DNA from: Mucilaginibacter robiniae
GTDB taxonomy: Bacteria; Bacteroidota; Bacteroidia; Sphingobacteriales; Sphingobacteriaceae
Length of the DNA: 64,000 nucleotides
Assembly (NCBI RefSeq): GCF_012849215.1
Contig: NZ_CP051682.1
Location: 992,001-1,056,000, forward strand
Direction of reading: 5' to 3'
Shown here: in pieces, positions 34,401 through 42,889 of the stretch
Layout of the letters: every line of letters starts with the position of its first letter
How positions within the stretch are numbered: position 1 is the first letter of the stretch
Translations under genes and position numbers: made by a program
Notes under the pieces: generated by a model
What the model was told of the DNA's origin: nothing
The model's database searches: none
Seen by the model: only the letters and a program-made list of their open reading frames with translations

Positions 34401-37400
34401 GGCATGGCAACTACAATAGGTGAAGAACCTAACTTGGCATTGCTGACAGCTGTAAAGCCGCTCATAGCTTTGCTGCCTGTAATAATTGAATATAAGTCCG
34501 GTGAACCGGTAGTAGCCGTATATGGTACACTAAAGGAAGTAGCTGATCTGTTAACCGAGCTTATCGAACCAAAATCTATAGTAGGCCGAGGATTTTGTGT
34601 ACCACTTAACGCTACGTTTTGCGTTGTTGCGCCAGTTGCAGATAAAGTAATATTGCCAGGCGAAGGGCTGCTAGCTGAAGCAGCCATACGGGTATACAGC
34701 GTTGCACTTACCGTACCGTTAGTTTGCGTAAGTATTAAACTGGTCTGATACGGACCACCCGAAGTTTGAGATATCTCAAAACCGGCAGGAGGCGTAACGG
34801 TAATATCAGAAACTAGATTACCGCCCTTTACCGTAAAAAATTGCGCTGTAGAGGCATTGGCGTAACATGAACCGAAAGCCGGCAACGTTGCTACCGATGT
34901 GGTAATTACTGACGCCGCTGCCCTGTTTACAGTTAGATTGTACGTTTGGTTGGTAGAGCCATCCTGTGCGGTTACTTTTGTCTGAATAGTATTTGCCCCT
35001 ACTGCTAGCGGAATAGCGCTTGATGCTGTTCCTGATTGCACTGTTGTACCATTAATAGTTACTGTAGCATTGGCATTTGTTGTGGATGGCTTTAAGGTAA
35101 TACTGCTTACCGAATTATCTACACTAGTCGTATAGCTAGTGGTACCGGAAGCAAATGTTGGAGACAAAGTACCCTGGCTAGTGGTCAACGAGGCTAAAGT
35201 AGCGTCGCTGCTGGTTACAGTAACAATAAAGCTATTACTGTACGAGATACAACCTGTACTGCTGTTTGTTGCGGTTAAGTAAAAATCATACTTACCTTCT
35301 ACCGTTCCGGCTGGCATGGCAATCGTGATTGGCGAACTGGTTAACTTGGCATTATTAATCGTCATAAAGCCGCTCATGGGATTACTTTTACCGGTAAATA
35401 TCGAGTACAGATCAGGAGAACCGGTTGTAGCGGTATAAGGCAGACTAAAGGATGTAGATGCGCTGGTTACCCGTGTTACTGAACTCAAATTGATAGTTGG
35501 CCGGGCATTCTGCGCCCCGCTCACGGCTACATTCTGTGTGGTTGCACTAGTTGCACTCAGCATAATATTGCCAGGTGCAGGACTGCTGGCTACAGCAGCC
35601 ATACGAACATACAGTGTTGTGCTTATTGCACCATTACTTTGCGTTAGCGTTAAACTAGTTTGATACGGACCACCCGAAGTTTGAGCTACCTCGAAACCTG
35701 CGGGAGATGTAACGGTGACATCCGAGGTTAAATTGCTACCCTTTACCGTAAAAGATTGTGCTGCGGAGGCATTGCCATAGCATGAATTGAAACCTGGCAG
35801 CGTTGTTACTGAGGTTGTAATTGCTGATGCCGATGCTCTTGTAACGGTCAGGTTATAAGTTTGGGTAGTAGATCCATCCTGTGCGGTAGTTACAGCTTGG
35901 ATAGTGTTGGCTCCTACAGCCAGAGGGATTGCACTTGAAGCAGTACCAGAAGTTACTGCTATCCCATTTACCGATACAGTTGCATTTGCATCGGTTGTGG
36001 TGGGTGTTACGGTAACACTGTTTACCGAATTGTTCACACCGGCCGTATAGTTGGTCGTGCTGGAGGCAAATATTGGAGAGAGCGTGCCCGGATTTATAGA
36101 TAAGTTTGACAAAGTAGCTACTGAACTGCCAGCACGGGTTACCGTAACCGTATAAGTTTGGCTGGTTACATTATCTTGAGCAATAGTAGTTACTTGAATA
36201 GTGTTTGCTCCTACTGCCAGTGGAATAGCACCTGAAGCTGTTCCTGATGCTACAGTTGTACCATTAACAGATACAGTGGCATTAGCATTAGTTGTAGTTG
36301 GCGTTAGTGTTATAGATGTTGTAGCATTAACAACCGAAGCGGCATAGCTTTGCGTGCCGGAGCTAAACGTTGGCGATAAAGTTCCAGAGCTGATTGACAA
36401 GGCATTCAGCGTTGCCACTGAACTGCCAGCGCGGATCACAGTCAGCGTATAAGTTTTAGTAGTAGAACCATCTTGTGCGGTTACCACTACAGGAATAGAA
36501 TTAGACCCTACAGCCACTGGCATATAGCTGGATGAATAGCCTGATTTTGTGGTTGATCCGTTAACTTTTATTGTTGCATTAGCATTGGTTGCTGTTGGCG
36601 TTATGGTAACATAATCAACTGAATTGCTAACCATGGCTGTATAACTCGTGGTACCTGATGTAAACGTCGGTGAGATTGTAGTTGCGCCTATGGCTAAATT
36701 AGACAAGGTAGCATCTACAGATTGAGTAGTAAACGTTACATCGCTGCCGTAACTTGTTCCAGCACTATTTATGGCGTAAGCACGTACATGGTAAGTGGTT
36801 GCGCTGATAAGGCCTGTTGCAGATGCTGAAAACGTTCCGGTACCTCCGCTTGCATCAGCAATCTGCGTAACGCCGGAACCACCAATTACAGGATTGGCTG
36901 AAGTGCCATACACAACGCCACGCCCTTTTACGGTAGCGCCGCCATCTACTGTTACGTTACCCCCTAACGTTGCGGTTGTACTGGCATAAATAGTAACTGC
37001 CGTTGTAGTAACAGTGGGCGTTACTACTGTTGCGCCGCTACCTAAAGTTAAGTTGGTAGCTGGTTTTTTAGCCGTACCACAACCCGCGTTTGTTTCAATC
37101 CAGCCGTTGGGTGCTGTAGGTGAGGAAATTGGCGGTGTAGTAGAATTAGTAGTGACGTTGTAATAAAAATTTTGACTCCCGTTAGCAGGAATATAATCCA
37201 AATACCACCTATCTACACTATAATAAAGACGGTAATGATAACTAGTTGCAGTAATTGGATCTTTAACATTAGTACTGGTATAATCTTTTGTTGTACTACT
37301 ATAGGTCAGTGTTGCCCCATTTGGATATCCTCCTGCACTAGTGCCTTCGTAGCAATCTTTATAAATTATACTTTGGGCAACTGCCGAAACAGATAACAGA

Positions 37401-37435
37401 ACGGAAAACAAAAATAAGTAAAGCTTTATCTTCAT
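28478..37435 (-). CDS. Giant T9SS adhesin: cadherin-like and MBG repeats, type B C-terminal domain
   Basis: 2985 residues with a Sec signal (MKIKLYLFLFSVLLSVSAVA). After a unique ~150-residue domain and a FnIII-like segment come eight cadherin-like beta-sandwich repeats (DATLSNL...TLSPTF...TYTLTVTR, ~93 residues), split by two copies of a ~200-residue domain with SPAGFEV...GGPYQTSL. Then about twelve MBG domains (TKVYGQADPSLTY...GSLTR...GTYAI) alternate with six Ig-like domains (PAITFATLP.K.YGDADF). It ends with a gliding-motility-associated type B sorting domain (SPNGDGINDVLYIEG). Surface-exposed; role in adhesion or gliding is inferred. Its partner PorP/SprF gene follows. Confidence 0.9.
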   Translation of the reverse strand: MKIKLYLFLFSVLLSVSAVAQSIIYKDCYEGTSAGGYPNGATLTYSSTTKDYTSTNVKDPITATSYHYRLYYSVDRWYLDYIPANGSQNFYYNVTTNSTTPPISSPTAPNGWIETNAGCGTAKKPATNLTLGSGATVVTPTVTTTAVTIYASTTATLGGNVTVDGGATVKGRGVVYGTSANPVIGGSGVTQIADASGGTGTFSASATGLISATTYHVRAYAINSAGTSYGSDVTFTTQSVDATLSNLAIGATTISPTFTSGTTSYTAMVSNSVDYVTITPTATNANATIKVNGSTTKSGYSSSYMPVAVGSNSIPVVVTAQDGSTTKTYTLTVIRAGSSVATLNALSISSGTLSPTFSSGTQSYAASVVNATTSITLTPTTTNANATVSVNGTTVASGTASGAIPLAVGANTIQVTTIAQDNVTSQTYTVTVTRAGSSVATLSNLSINPGTLSPIFASSTTNYTAGVNNSVNSVTVTPTTTDANATVSVNGIAVTSGTASSAIPLAVGANTIQAVTTAQDGSTTQTYNLTVTRASASAITTSVTTLPGFNSCYGNASAAQSFTVKGSNLTSDVTVTSPAGFEVAQTSGGPYQTSLTLTQSNGAISTTLYVRMAAVASSPAPGNIMLSATSATTQNVAVSGAQNARPTINLSSVTRVTSASTSFSLPYTATTGSPDLYSIFTGKSNPMSGFMTINNAKLTSSPITIAMPAGTVEGKYDFYLTATNSSTGCISYSNSFIVTVTSSDATLASLTTSQGTLSPTFASGTTSYTTSVDNSVSSITLKPSTTNANATVTINGTTVQSGTASSAIPLAVGANTIQTKVTAQDGSTNQTYNLTVNRAAASVITTSVATLPAFGSCYANASTAQFFTVKGGNLVSDITVTPPAGFEISQTSGGPYQTSLILTQTNGTVSATLYTRMAASASSPSPGNITLSATGATTQNVALSGTQNPRPTIDFGSISSVNRSATSFSVPYTATTGSPDLYSIITGSKAMSGFTAVSNAKLGSSPIVVAMPAGTAAGVYDFYLTVTNSSTDCISYSNYFSIAVVSSDATLSSLNSPQLTLSPAFNAATTSYTSSVSNSTSLIGLIAGLNDGNATMKVNGSTAKSQAANYISLAVGTNTIPIVVTAQDGVTTKTYTLTINRAASSVATLNALSISSGNLSPVFNSNTQSYAASVSNATTSIAIKPTATDATATISVNSTPVISGTASSAIPLAVGSNTIQVVVTAQDGSTQKAYTLTVMRAGSSVATLNALSISSGTLSPTFNSGTQSYAASVVNATTSVTLTPTTTDANATVSVNGTTVTLGTASGAIPLAVGNNTIQVVVTAQDGITQQAYTVNVTRIGSSVATLSNLSISSGTLSPTFASGTTSYNANVENSVSSITLKPNTTDDNAIVTVNGTTVQSGTASGAIPLAVGANTIQVVTTAQDGATSKTYTLNVTRNTATPVITFFALRIQQYGDAPDFALAATSTNTSTPITYTSSNPAVATITPDNKLHTVGAGSAVITASQAADATHAAAASVQQTYIAVPLSVTVTVNPQTKVYGQADPALTYQLTSGKLVGEDTFTGSLTRNAGENVAAYAIHQGTLTLGSNYNLTFKEANLTITPAAITIAANPQAKVYGQADPSLTYQITSGKLVSSQDAFIGSLTRDAGENAGTYAIQQGTLVLNNNYTLSYNSANLIINKAGLIITADNQTKVYGAANPTLTANYLGFVGGDDASIVTTQPVLATTATTTSPVGTYPITVSGAIAANYTPIYHAGTLTITAGQPAITFATLPVKNYGDADFAAGATSTGSTALTYSSDNTAVATVVDGNIHIVGAGTANITAMQVADANNSAAKSVVQTLTVNKAAITLTANAQNKNYGDADPALTYKITSGALIGQDAFTGSLTRNAGENIGTYAIQQGTLGLSSNYNLTYNTANLTITPAAITITANPQTKVYGQADPSLTYNITSGTLVGQDKFTGSLVRDAGENAGTYAIKQGTLALNNNYTLNYRGANLTIDKASLTIVADNQTKVYGAINPTLTTSYQGFVGGDDASIVTTQPVLSTTAITTSPLGTYPISVSGVVIPNYTPIYQAGTLTVTAGQPTITFAALPTKTYGDADFTANATSTGSAALTYSSDNVAVATVTDGNIHIVGAGTANITATQAADANNSAAKSVTQALTVTKAAITLTANAQSKTYGDADPSLTYQVTSGSLIGSDAFSGSLTRSAGENVGSYAIQQGTLALSNNYKLTYTGANLNIGAKAITITADVKAKTYGDTDPALTYKTTLGTLVGSDTFTGSLTRAAGENTGTYAISQGTLAVSTNYVLTYVGAGLTINKAGLTITAENKTKIYGQANPNLTVSYNGFVNGDDASKLTTQPMATTTAVNSSPAGTYAITANGAASTNYVVTYVPGTLTVQAAQPAITLATLPAKTYGDGDFSAGATSTNAVTPITYTSTNTAVATIVSGKVHIISAGTTTITASQATDANHVAAADVSQLLTVSPAAITVTANAQSKTYGTTDPTLTYKITSGTLVGSDAFSGSLTRDAGESVGSYAIKQGSLALNGNYALTYTGANLIIGKAILTIAADNKTKVYGEANPALTVTYNGFINGDNASQLASAATASTIATTASGAGTYDIQVNGAVSNNYTIVYNKGTLTVTPALLTVTANNQTKLYGTANPALTVSYSGFVNGDDASKLSVQPVANTLATTNSIAGTYAITPSSGVSANYSFMYVNGILTVMPTERTLTFNSLSEKTYGDSDFNPGATANTGEVVLYSSSNTSVATIVNGKIHIVGAGVSTITATLAANGNYTNMPSVTHTLIVNKAPQIINFAIIPNQLKGVQYSLSAVTASSGLPVTLVTSDPVIASVNGQTLSANRLGSITITATQEGNANYLPATTVKQTFEVVDASGSEVLVRQAVSPNGDGINDVLYIEGINEHPVNRVTVINRNGVKIFDTQNYNNASNAFDGHSNITGAMQQAGTYFYLLEYTVNGEGRRKTGWFILKY
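29280..33110 (-). repeat. MBG/Ig-like higher-order repeat in the giant adhesin
   Basis: The unit of one Ig-like plus two or three MBG domains recurs with a period of about 950 bases (PxITxAxLPxKxYGD starts near 32150, 31200 and 30230 on the plus-strand scale). Units differ mainly by silent and conservative changes. Confidence 0.75.
33115..36715 (-). repeat. Eight cadherin-like repeats with two inserted larger domains
   Basis: Repeats of ~280 bases encode ATLNALSISSGTLSPTF-type units. Several adjacent copies are close to identical in sequence, which suggests recent duplication or gene conversion. Confidence 0.75.
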
Positions 37436-37487
37436 ATATTGTAATTACAGTAAATCACATTTATAGCGGAACCAGGATAAGTAGAAA

Positions 37488-37526
37488 GCACGAAAAGCTA
37501 TCCGCCATAACGATAGCTTTTTGTGC
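37488..37526 (-). terminator. Hairpin after the tail-collar gene cluster
   Basis: AAAAGCTATC (37493-37502) pairs with GATAGCTTTT (37512-37521), extended by GCAC/GTGC around it. It lies between the last tail-collar gene and the adhesin gene. Confidence 0.65.
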
Positions 37527-37533
37527 CAAATAA

Positions 37534-38061
37534 TTATGACCTTACAGGAAATATCCCGTCTGACACACAAATGATGTAATTCATAGCTAGGTAAGGTTGC
37601 ATATTGCTTACCGGAGTGGGCTGCGAGCTGCCAGCTGGGCTCAAAGTATTTGGAGCCAGCGTTGCAGATGGTACCTGATTAGAATACTTCCAAGTATTTG
37701 ACCTGGGTGAGCTATTACCGAGTAGATTACCTTCCACATCAGTTTCTGAACCCGGCACGTTAGCTCCATTTAGGGTGTGGGTGTGAACCGGAACATTGTA
37801 TAGGGTATAATTAGTGTTCCCACCAGCTGCCCCAATGTTAAAAGTAGGCAAACCAGCTCCTGTGCCTGTTCCTAGAGGTACACTGCCCCTTAAATCAGGT
37901 AAGTTAAAAGTGGTTTGTCCATTACCACCATAAACAAAGCCAATAACGGCATACAATGCTGCATTTTGCTGGATATTCATTTGCTGCCCCCAGCAAAATT
38001 GCCATCCTCGAGGCGCAAATGTTCCACAAAATATTCTGATTTCTCCTATATAAGCATCCAT
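37534..38061 (-). CDS. Phage tail-collar domain protein (Mdp-like), copy 3
   Basis: 175 residues. The N-terminal ~60 residues are a Phage Tail Collar domain: AYIGEIRIFCGTFAPRGWQF, GGNGQTTFNLPDLRGSVP. A central HTHTLNG stretch and C-terminal NMQPYLAMNYIICVSDGIFP complete the family pattern, as in microcystin-dependent (MdpB-type) proteins. No signal peptide. It is the third in a tandem set of three related genes on the minus strand, 47 bases after the previous one. Outside phages, the role of these proteins is not known. Confidence 0.85.
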   Translation of the reverse strand: MDAYIGEIRIFCGTFAPRGWQFCWGQQMNIQQNAALYAVIGFVYGGNGQTTFNLPDLRGSVPLGTGTGAGLPTFNIGAAGGNTNYTLYNVPVHTHTLNGANVPGSETDVEGNLLGNSSPRSNTWKYSNQVPSATLAPNTLSPAGSSQPTPVSNMQPYLAMNYIICVSDGIFPVRS

Positions 38062-38108
38062 AGAAAGTTTGTATCTTTTTTAATATTTACAGTTAGGTTA
38101 AGCATTAA

Positions 38109-38654
38109 TTAAGGTTGCGGAGGGTAAATACCAACTACTGCAATAGCGAACACAAGGCCACGGTAAGGTTGCATATTACTTACCGGGTTGCCGCCCCCAG
38201 GGGAAGGTGATATCATGCTTGAAGACATAGCTACTAACGAACCTTGTACACTGGAAACAGGTAAAAACTCGTTATCAGAACCAGCTGGCTCTGATAAGAA
38301 ATTACCTTCTACAGCCGATTGATTTGCGGGATTATTTACTACATAAACATTATGTGAATGAGCTGGCATGTTATTAATAGTTAATGTAGTACTGTTGGCT
38401 CCACCCGGGTTACCCTGTGTATAAGTAAGTGCCGAATTGGTATTGGGTACCGCTCCTGCGCACAACGGAACACGTCCGCGTAAATCGGGTAGGGCAAAAT
38501 TCACCCTTCCGTCGCCGCCAAATTGGGCAGTTATTAATGAAAATAATGCCTGATTATTTTGTATAGGCATGATCGTGCCATCGCAGGCAGCCCAACCCCT
38601 TGGAATTTTGTTGTATGGAAATATTCTGATTTCACCAAGAAAATTATCACCCAT
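38109..38654 (-). CDS. Phage tail-collar domain protein (Mdp-like), copy 2
   Basis: 181 residues, with the same architecture as its neighbours: LGEIRIFPYNKIPRGWAACD, GGDGRVNFALPDLRGRVP, PAHSHNVYV, NMQPYRGLVFAIAVVGIYP. No signal peptide. It is clearly paralogous to 37534 and 38683 but diverged in the middle variable part, where ligand or assembly specificity would be expected. Spacing of 28 and 47 bases to its neighbours suggests a single operon. Confidence 0.85.
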   Translation of the reverse strand: MGDNFLGEIRIFPYNKIPRGWAACDGTIMPIQNNQALFSLITAQFGGDGRVNFALPDLRGRVPLCAGAVPNTNSALTYTQGNPGGANSTTLTINNMPAHSHNVYVVNNPANQSAVEGNFLSEPAGSDNEFLPVSSVQGSLVAMSSSMISPSPGGGNPVSNMQPYRGLVFAIAVVGIYPPQP

Positions 38655-38682
38655 GATAATATGTTGTTAAATGTTGGTTTAA

Positions 38683-39219
38683 TTAGCTATTGTTAGTAGG
38701 GAATACGCCAGTCAAAGCAATGATGAACGATATTGCCCGGTACGGCTGCATGATCGATTCATTGATGTTAGTCACACCTGCCGGGCTTACTGATTGGCTA
38801 CTCATAGCCGAGAGATCCGGCGATGATGAACCCTGTACATACACAGCCCGGCCTGCTGAATTAGAAATTAAGTTAGAACCCGGCGTACTCGTTGTTCCTG
38901 CTTCATTTGCAGCGTTCACAAGGTGTGTATGGGGCGGCACGTTCGCTGTAGTAATGCTTACTGATGTTACACCGCCTGCTTCTCCCAAAGCGATAGGATT
39001 CAAACCCACACCTGTGCCATTGTGTACCGGCACACGGCCTTGTAAATCAGGCAGAGCAAAGGTACTCACGCCATCCCCTCCATAAGTTGTGCCGAGTAGA
39101 GTAAACAAAATATCGTTACTCGAAATAGACATTATTTGTCCATTACAGAATGCCCACCCTTCGGGTGCATAATTACCTGCAAACATCCTGATTTCTCCAA
39201 TATAAGCTTCAACATCCAT
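38683..39219 (-). CDS. Phage tail-collar domain protein (Mdp-like), copy 1
   Basis: 178 residues: EAYIGEIRMFAGNYAPEGWA, GGDGVSTFALPDLQGRVPVH, PPHTHLVNA and MQPYRAISFIIALTGVFP. It is the first of the three tail-collar genes, following the formyltransferase by 33 bases. No phage structural genes (portal, capsid, sheath) are nearby, so this is not a prophage remnant by evident content. Confidence 0.85.
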   Translation of the reverse strand: MDVEAYIGEIRMFAGNYAPEGWAFCNGQIMSISSNDILFTLLGTTYGGDGVSTFALPDLQGRVPVHNGTGVGLNPIALGEAGGVTSVSITTANVPPHTHLVNAANEAGTTSTPGSNLISNSAGRAVYVQGSSSPDLSAMSSQSVSPAGVTNINESIMQPYRAISFIIALTGVFPTNNS

Positions 39220-39252
39220 AGATAATTAGAATTAGTTTTGTTATATAATTGG

Positions 39253-40215
39253 TTAAATAATTTGCTCTTTGGCAGTTAAAACAAGACGGGCATTTTCGAA
39301 AACGTCGCCCGGTTGTATGCCCAACGCGGCTAACTTAAAGCCTGTCATGAAGCCCTCATTAAGCTTCAATATATTGATGCGTAATATTTTACGATCTACA
39401 CAAGACACATACATGCCACTCTGATCAGAATGCACAACGGTACCCGGTGGGGTTGCTGCATCGGCAACAGCATCCACTGGCGATACTTCCAATATGCGTA
39501 CCATCTGGTGCTTTAAAGAAGCTATGGCTCCACCCACGTTCGGATTACAGGCATTCACTAAATTTTCAATTTGTGTAGCTGTGCTTGTTTGCCAGTCAAT
39601 TGCGAACTCTTCAACCGCAGGTTTGCTGTAGTAGGTGGCCTGCTGCTCAGGAATACTAATTTGCGGCAGCGGTAGGCCGTACTGCAACTGATCTGCCAGT
39701 TGCACCATTAAATTATAGGCAACAGCACTATGTCTGCTATTGCAAATACCCCAGGTTTCGCCTGGTATAAAGGATACTTGCTGCTGCATAACAATTGGCC
39801 CAGTATCCCATCCGCTATCAACCTGGTGAATGCTTACCCCACCTACAGTTTCCCCGTTCTTAATTTGCCAAAAAATAGGATTAGGCCCTCTATAAGCAGG
39901 TAACATACTGAAATGTATATTGTAAAAGCCTAAGCGCGGACGTGTAAACAGACACTCCGGTATATGGTAAGAAAAGCCAAACATAACAGCCAGATCAGGT
40001 GCTATTACATCAAATAAATCTGTAATCAATTCGTGGAATTCAGCCTTTCCTACATAGTGAAAAGGGATAGCAGCAGAACAGCAGAAATCTTCAATCTGGA
40101 AATCAGAAGCTTTTTGTCTATGAGGATGTATCACAGCTTTGAGCCACCCTTTAGTATGAAAATAACTCAGCAAAGGCAAAGCCGCTAGCTGATTGGTAAA
40201 AAATATTATTTTCAT
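39253..40215 (-). CDS. Formyltransferase-family protein
   Basis: 320 residues. The GART/Fmt catalytic triad is visible: FYNIHFSMLPAYRGPNP (Asn and His) and DSGWDTGPIV (Asp). The N-terminal part (MKIIFFTNQLAALPLLSYF) is a Rossmann-like start. It uses 10-formyltetrahydrofolate; the acceptor may be a sugar nucleotide or an amino group on a peptide rather than Met-tRNA, since housekeeping fmt usually has a distinct C-terminal domain and context. It heads the tail-collar operon, so it may modify something those proteins bind or carry. Confidence 0.75.
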   Translation of the reverse strand: MKIIFFTNQLAALPLLSYFHTKGWLKAVIHPHRQKASDFQIEDFCCSAAIPFHYVGKAEFHELITDLFDVIAPDLAVMFGFSYHIPECLFTRPRLGFYNIHFSMLPAYRGPNPIFWQIKNGETVGGVSIHQVDSGWDTGPIVMQQQVSFIPGETWGICNSRHSAVAYNLMVQLADQLQYGLPLPQISIPEQQATYYSKPAVEEFAIDWQTSTATQIENLVNACNPNVGGAIASLKHQMVRILEVSPVDAVADAATPPGTVVHSDQSGMYVSCVDRKILRINILKLNEGFMTGFKLAALGIQPGDVFENARLVLTAKEQII

Positions 40216-41200
40216 TTAGGCTAAGAATTGCAATAAGAGAAATACTAAACGTTTTTATAATTAAACAAACCTTACTAAAGCTTATTTGTATTGCTACTTG
40301 TACGCATAAAAAAGATAAAAGATACTTTTATCATTATTTTATAAGCAATAATTTATTCTTTAAAGTTCTTATTTTCAGACACTCTCCTTTTAAGAATAAA
40401 GAAGGCACATTAATTTATATGTCTAGCTCTTTTTAGTTTTTCTCAACTTGCAACTGGCTATAACAAACAGCCTACATTTATCATAAAGTTATAATATTAT
40501 TATGTAAATGTGACTCCTTGTACGCGAAGCTATATTTAATAATAGAGCACACAAAATCAACTTTAACCTGTAAAAAAGCTCTGCTTTACTCAACTTGTTG
40601 GGGGAGCAAATTGTATTATAAAAATCACAGTATGGTAATGTTGGTTCTTATAGCTCACTGCTTCTGTTACTTTGACTTACACTCTTCTCCACTTATAAGA
40701 ATACATGTGCCTTCTTCATATACAATTCGGTCAAAATACCCAAATACAGTATGTTCAAGTAATGCTTTAAAACCTGTATGATTTTAAATTACTACTGCAT
40801 ATCTTATACTAAAAAATAGAATGCACGATATCAATTAGGCTTGAATTCCAATTGAATGCTAATGATTTCTGACCATAATCTCCTCTCTAAAACAAGGTTC
40901 ATCGGCCAGCAAAATTCTCACATCACAGCTTCAAGAAAGCTTGTTTGCTCATTAGTAACGATGGTTCATTTATAAGTAAAGTACAGATGTAACTATTAAG
41001 GTACTAAATACCCCTAACAACATCTCTACTAGAACATTTAAAAATCAAAGGCTCAGTACCTAGTTTCTCGAATGTGGTCAACACTATGCAAATAGTTGTT
41101 ATACCCATAAAAGCCATTCAAATAGATAACGTAATACTGGAGCTTACCTTGTTACAGCTAAAGGGTGTGGTAGTTACTGGCCAGTAAAACAGGTCAACTA
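40216..41200. other. 985-base gap without an intact gene
   Basis: AT-rich. An 87-codon plus-strand frame at 40518-40781 has no convincing composition or domain. Near the right end, 41029-41187 reads a peptide ending LKGVVVTGQ, which recalls the start of TonB-dependent receptors (see findings). No RNA gene is seen. Confidence 0.5.
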
Positions 41201-42889
41201 TTAAAAGTTTTCCACGACTTCAAAGCTGATTCTTTCTTTGGTTTTGGGGTGCACAAATTCAATCTGGGCAGCATGCAGGTACAACCGCTCAGAAGGCGTA
41301 CCATAAAGATCATCTCCAACAATTGGTGCATTAAGTCCTAGCTCATGTGCCGAGTGCATACGCAACTGATGTGTTCTGCCTGTAAGTGGCCAAAAGTGAA
41401 TTTTGATTATACCTTCATTCCTTTCAACTACTTTCCACTTCGTGATACTATTTTTTCCGTGTTCAAAACAAACCAGTTGTCGTGGACGGTTATATAAATC
41501 AGTCCGTAAAGGAAGCTTAACTTCTCCTTCTTCCTGATCTAATATTTTAGAAAGTAGTGCGGTGTAACGTTTACTTACGGTACGTTGCAGAAACTGCCTT
41601 TGAATATGCTTGTGTACTTCCGGGGTTTTAGCTACTATTAACAATCCTGAAGTACCCATATCCAGCCGATGAATAATAAGCGGCTCAATATTTTTCCATG
41701 CATATTTCAGCCTGATATATACCGAATCTTGAATATCAATACCCGGAACAGAACGTAAACCAGCAGGTTTGTTGACTAACACTAAACATTCATCTTCATA
41801 AACAACTTCCAACCTGCAGTTTTCTGCCGGATTTTGTAAAAATGGATTTTCATCCACAAGCATACCTTCCAGCATATGCCCCAAAATAGGTTTGCATTTA
41901 CCGGTACAGGCCGGGTAAAATTGTTTATGCTTCCTGATCTCAGATTTAGGTGACTCTCCCCACCAAAATTCGGCCATAGCCAGCGGCTTATACCCATTAG
42001 CAAATGCAAATTGCAACAGCTTGGGCGTTGCACATTCGCCCGCCCCTGCTGGGGGTTTACCAAAAGCGGTTACACTAAAAATTTCTTGTAAACTTTTGCT
42101 TTTACCTTCTTTATTTAAAAATACATATTGCTCAAAAAGTTGCTTCTGTAATGCGGCAGATCTTTGTTTTCGCTCATCCTTTAATGCTTCTATGCTGGCT
42201 TCAACTTGCACTAATTGTACTTGCGTTTCTTCTAAAAGTTGAGCCCACTGGTTAGTTAAAACATTAAGCTGGTGTTTATCGTGCAAACTATGTTTAATCA
42301 GATAGGCCTCAAACTGAGCATATTCAGAGTGCCCCATGTTATTCTTCTGCTCTTCACGGAGCTTCTTTCGGTTGTTTTTATTACTTTTTAATTGTTTTTT
42401 AAAAGCTGATATTTCCTTTAAGGATTGAACCGAAAGTTGTTCAAAATCAAGCTTAAGACGCCTGTAGTTTTCGTCTGCCTCTATCTTTTCTAACTGCGTG
42501 TTGATGGCACTGATGACCTCTTGCTCTTTAAGGAAAAAGCTATTTTCAACCAGCATATCAAACACTGGCGGAACAAACCTAGGATGATCATTTGAGCCAG
42601 CCAGCTTGCCCGAGAAAGCTGTTAGATAACCTAATTTTCCTTTCATGTCCTGCACCACCAAAACACCGAACATCTTCCCGATAACTATTCCTTCCTGATT
42701 GCTGACAAGGCCGAAGTTATGATCAAGATCAGTTTGGCTTTCCAGATAATCTTGTAGTTCGGCAGCAGCTATCTTTGTTAACGGATGCGGTTCGTAATAA
42801 AAAGGAAAAGTAAAGCGCTCAGGTAAGGGAATATCATTTACCGATTTATCCGAAAAATAAGTAATTCTATTTAGAGTATTGTTGCGCAA
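41201..42889 (-). CDS. RluA-family pseudouridine synthase with long N-terminal extension
   Basis: 562 residues. The C-terminal ~210 residues are the RluA catalytic domain: VVYEDECLVLVNKPAGL, the HRLDMGTSG motif with catalytic Asp, RYTALLS and GRTHQLRMHSAHELGLNAPIVGD. The N-terminal ~350 residues include a coiled-coil region (about 135-260) and a Cys-containing AGAGECATPKLLQFA plus PACTGKCKPILGHM, found in the long RluA subgroup of Bacteroidota. It isomerises uridine in rRNA or tRNA; the exact site is not known. Confidence 0.9.
   Translation of the reverse strand: MRNNTLNRITYFSDKSVNDIPLPERFTFPFYYEPHPLTKIAAAELQDYLESQTDLDHNFGLVSNQEGIVIGKMFGVLVVQDMKGKLGYLTAFSGKLAGSNDHPRFVPPVFDMLVENSFFLKEQEVISAINTQLEKIEADENYRRLKLDFEQLSVQSLKEISAFKKQLKSNKNNRKKLREEQKNNMGHSEYAQFEAYLIKHSLHDKHQLNVLTNQWAQLLEETQVQLVQVEASIEALKDERKQRSAALQKQLFEQYVFLNKEGKSKSLQEIFSVTAFGKPPAGAGECATPKLLQFAFANGYKPLAMAEFWWGESPKSEIRKHKQFYPACTGKCKPILGHMLEGMLVDENPFLQNPAENCRLEVVYEDECLVLVNKPAGLRSVPGIDIQDSVYIRLKYAWKNIEPLIIHRLDMGTSGLLIVAKTPEVHKHIQRQFLQRTVSKRYTALLSKILDQEEGEVKLPLRTDLYNRPRQLVCFEHGKNSITKWKVVERNEGIIKIHFWPLTGRTHQLRMHSAHELGLNAPIVGDDLYGTPSERLYLHAAQIEFVHPKTKERISFEVVENF

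Noticed and set aside
37534..39219. Prophage
   Set aside because: Only tail-collar domain proteins are present; no capsid, portal, terminase, sheath or lysis genes occur nearby.
40518..40781. 87-codon plus-strand frame in the 40-41 kb gap
   Set aside because: Composition is unlike the neighbouring genes; no domain, no coupling to other genes.
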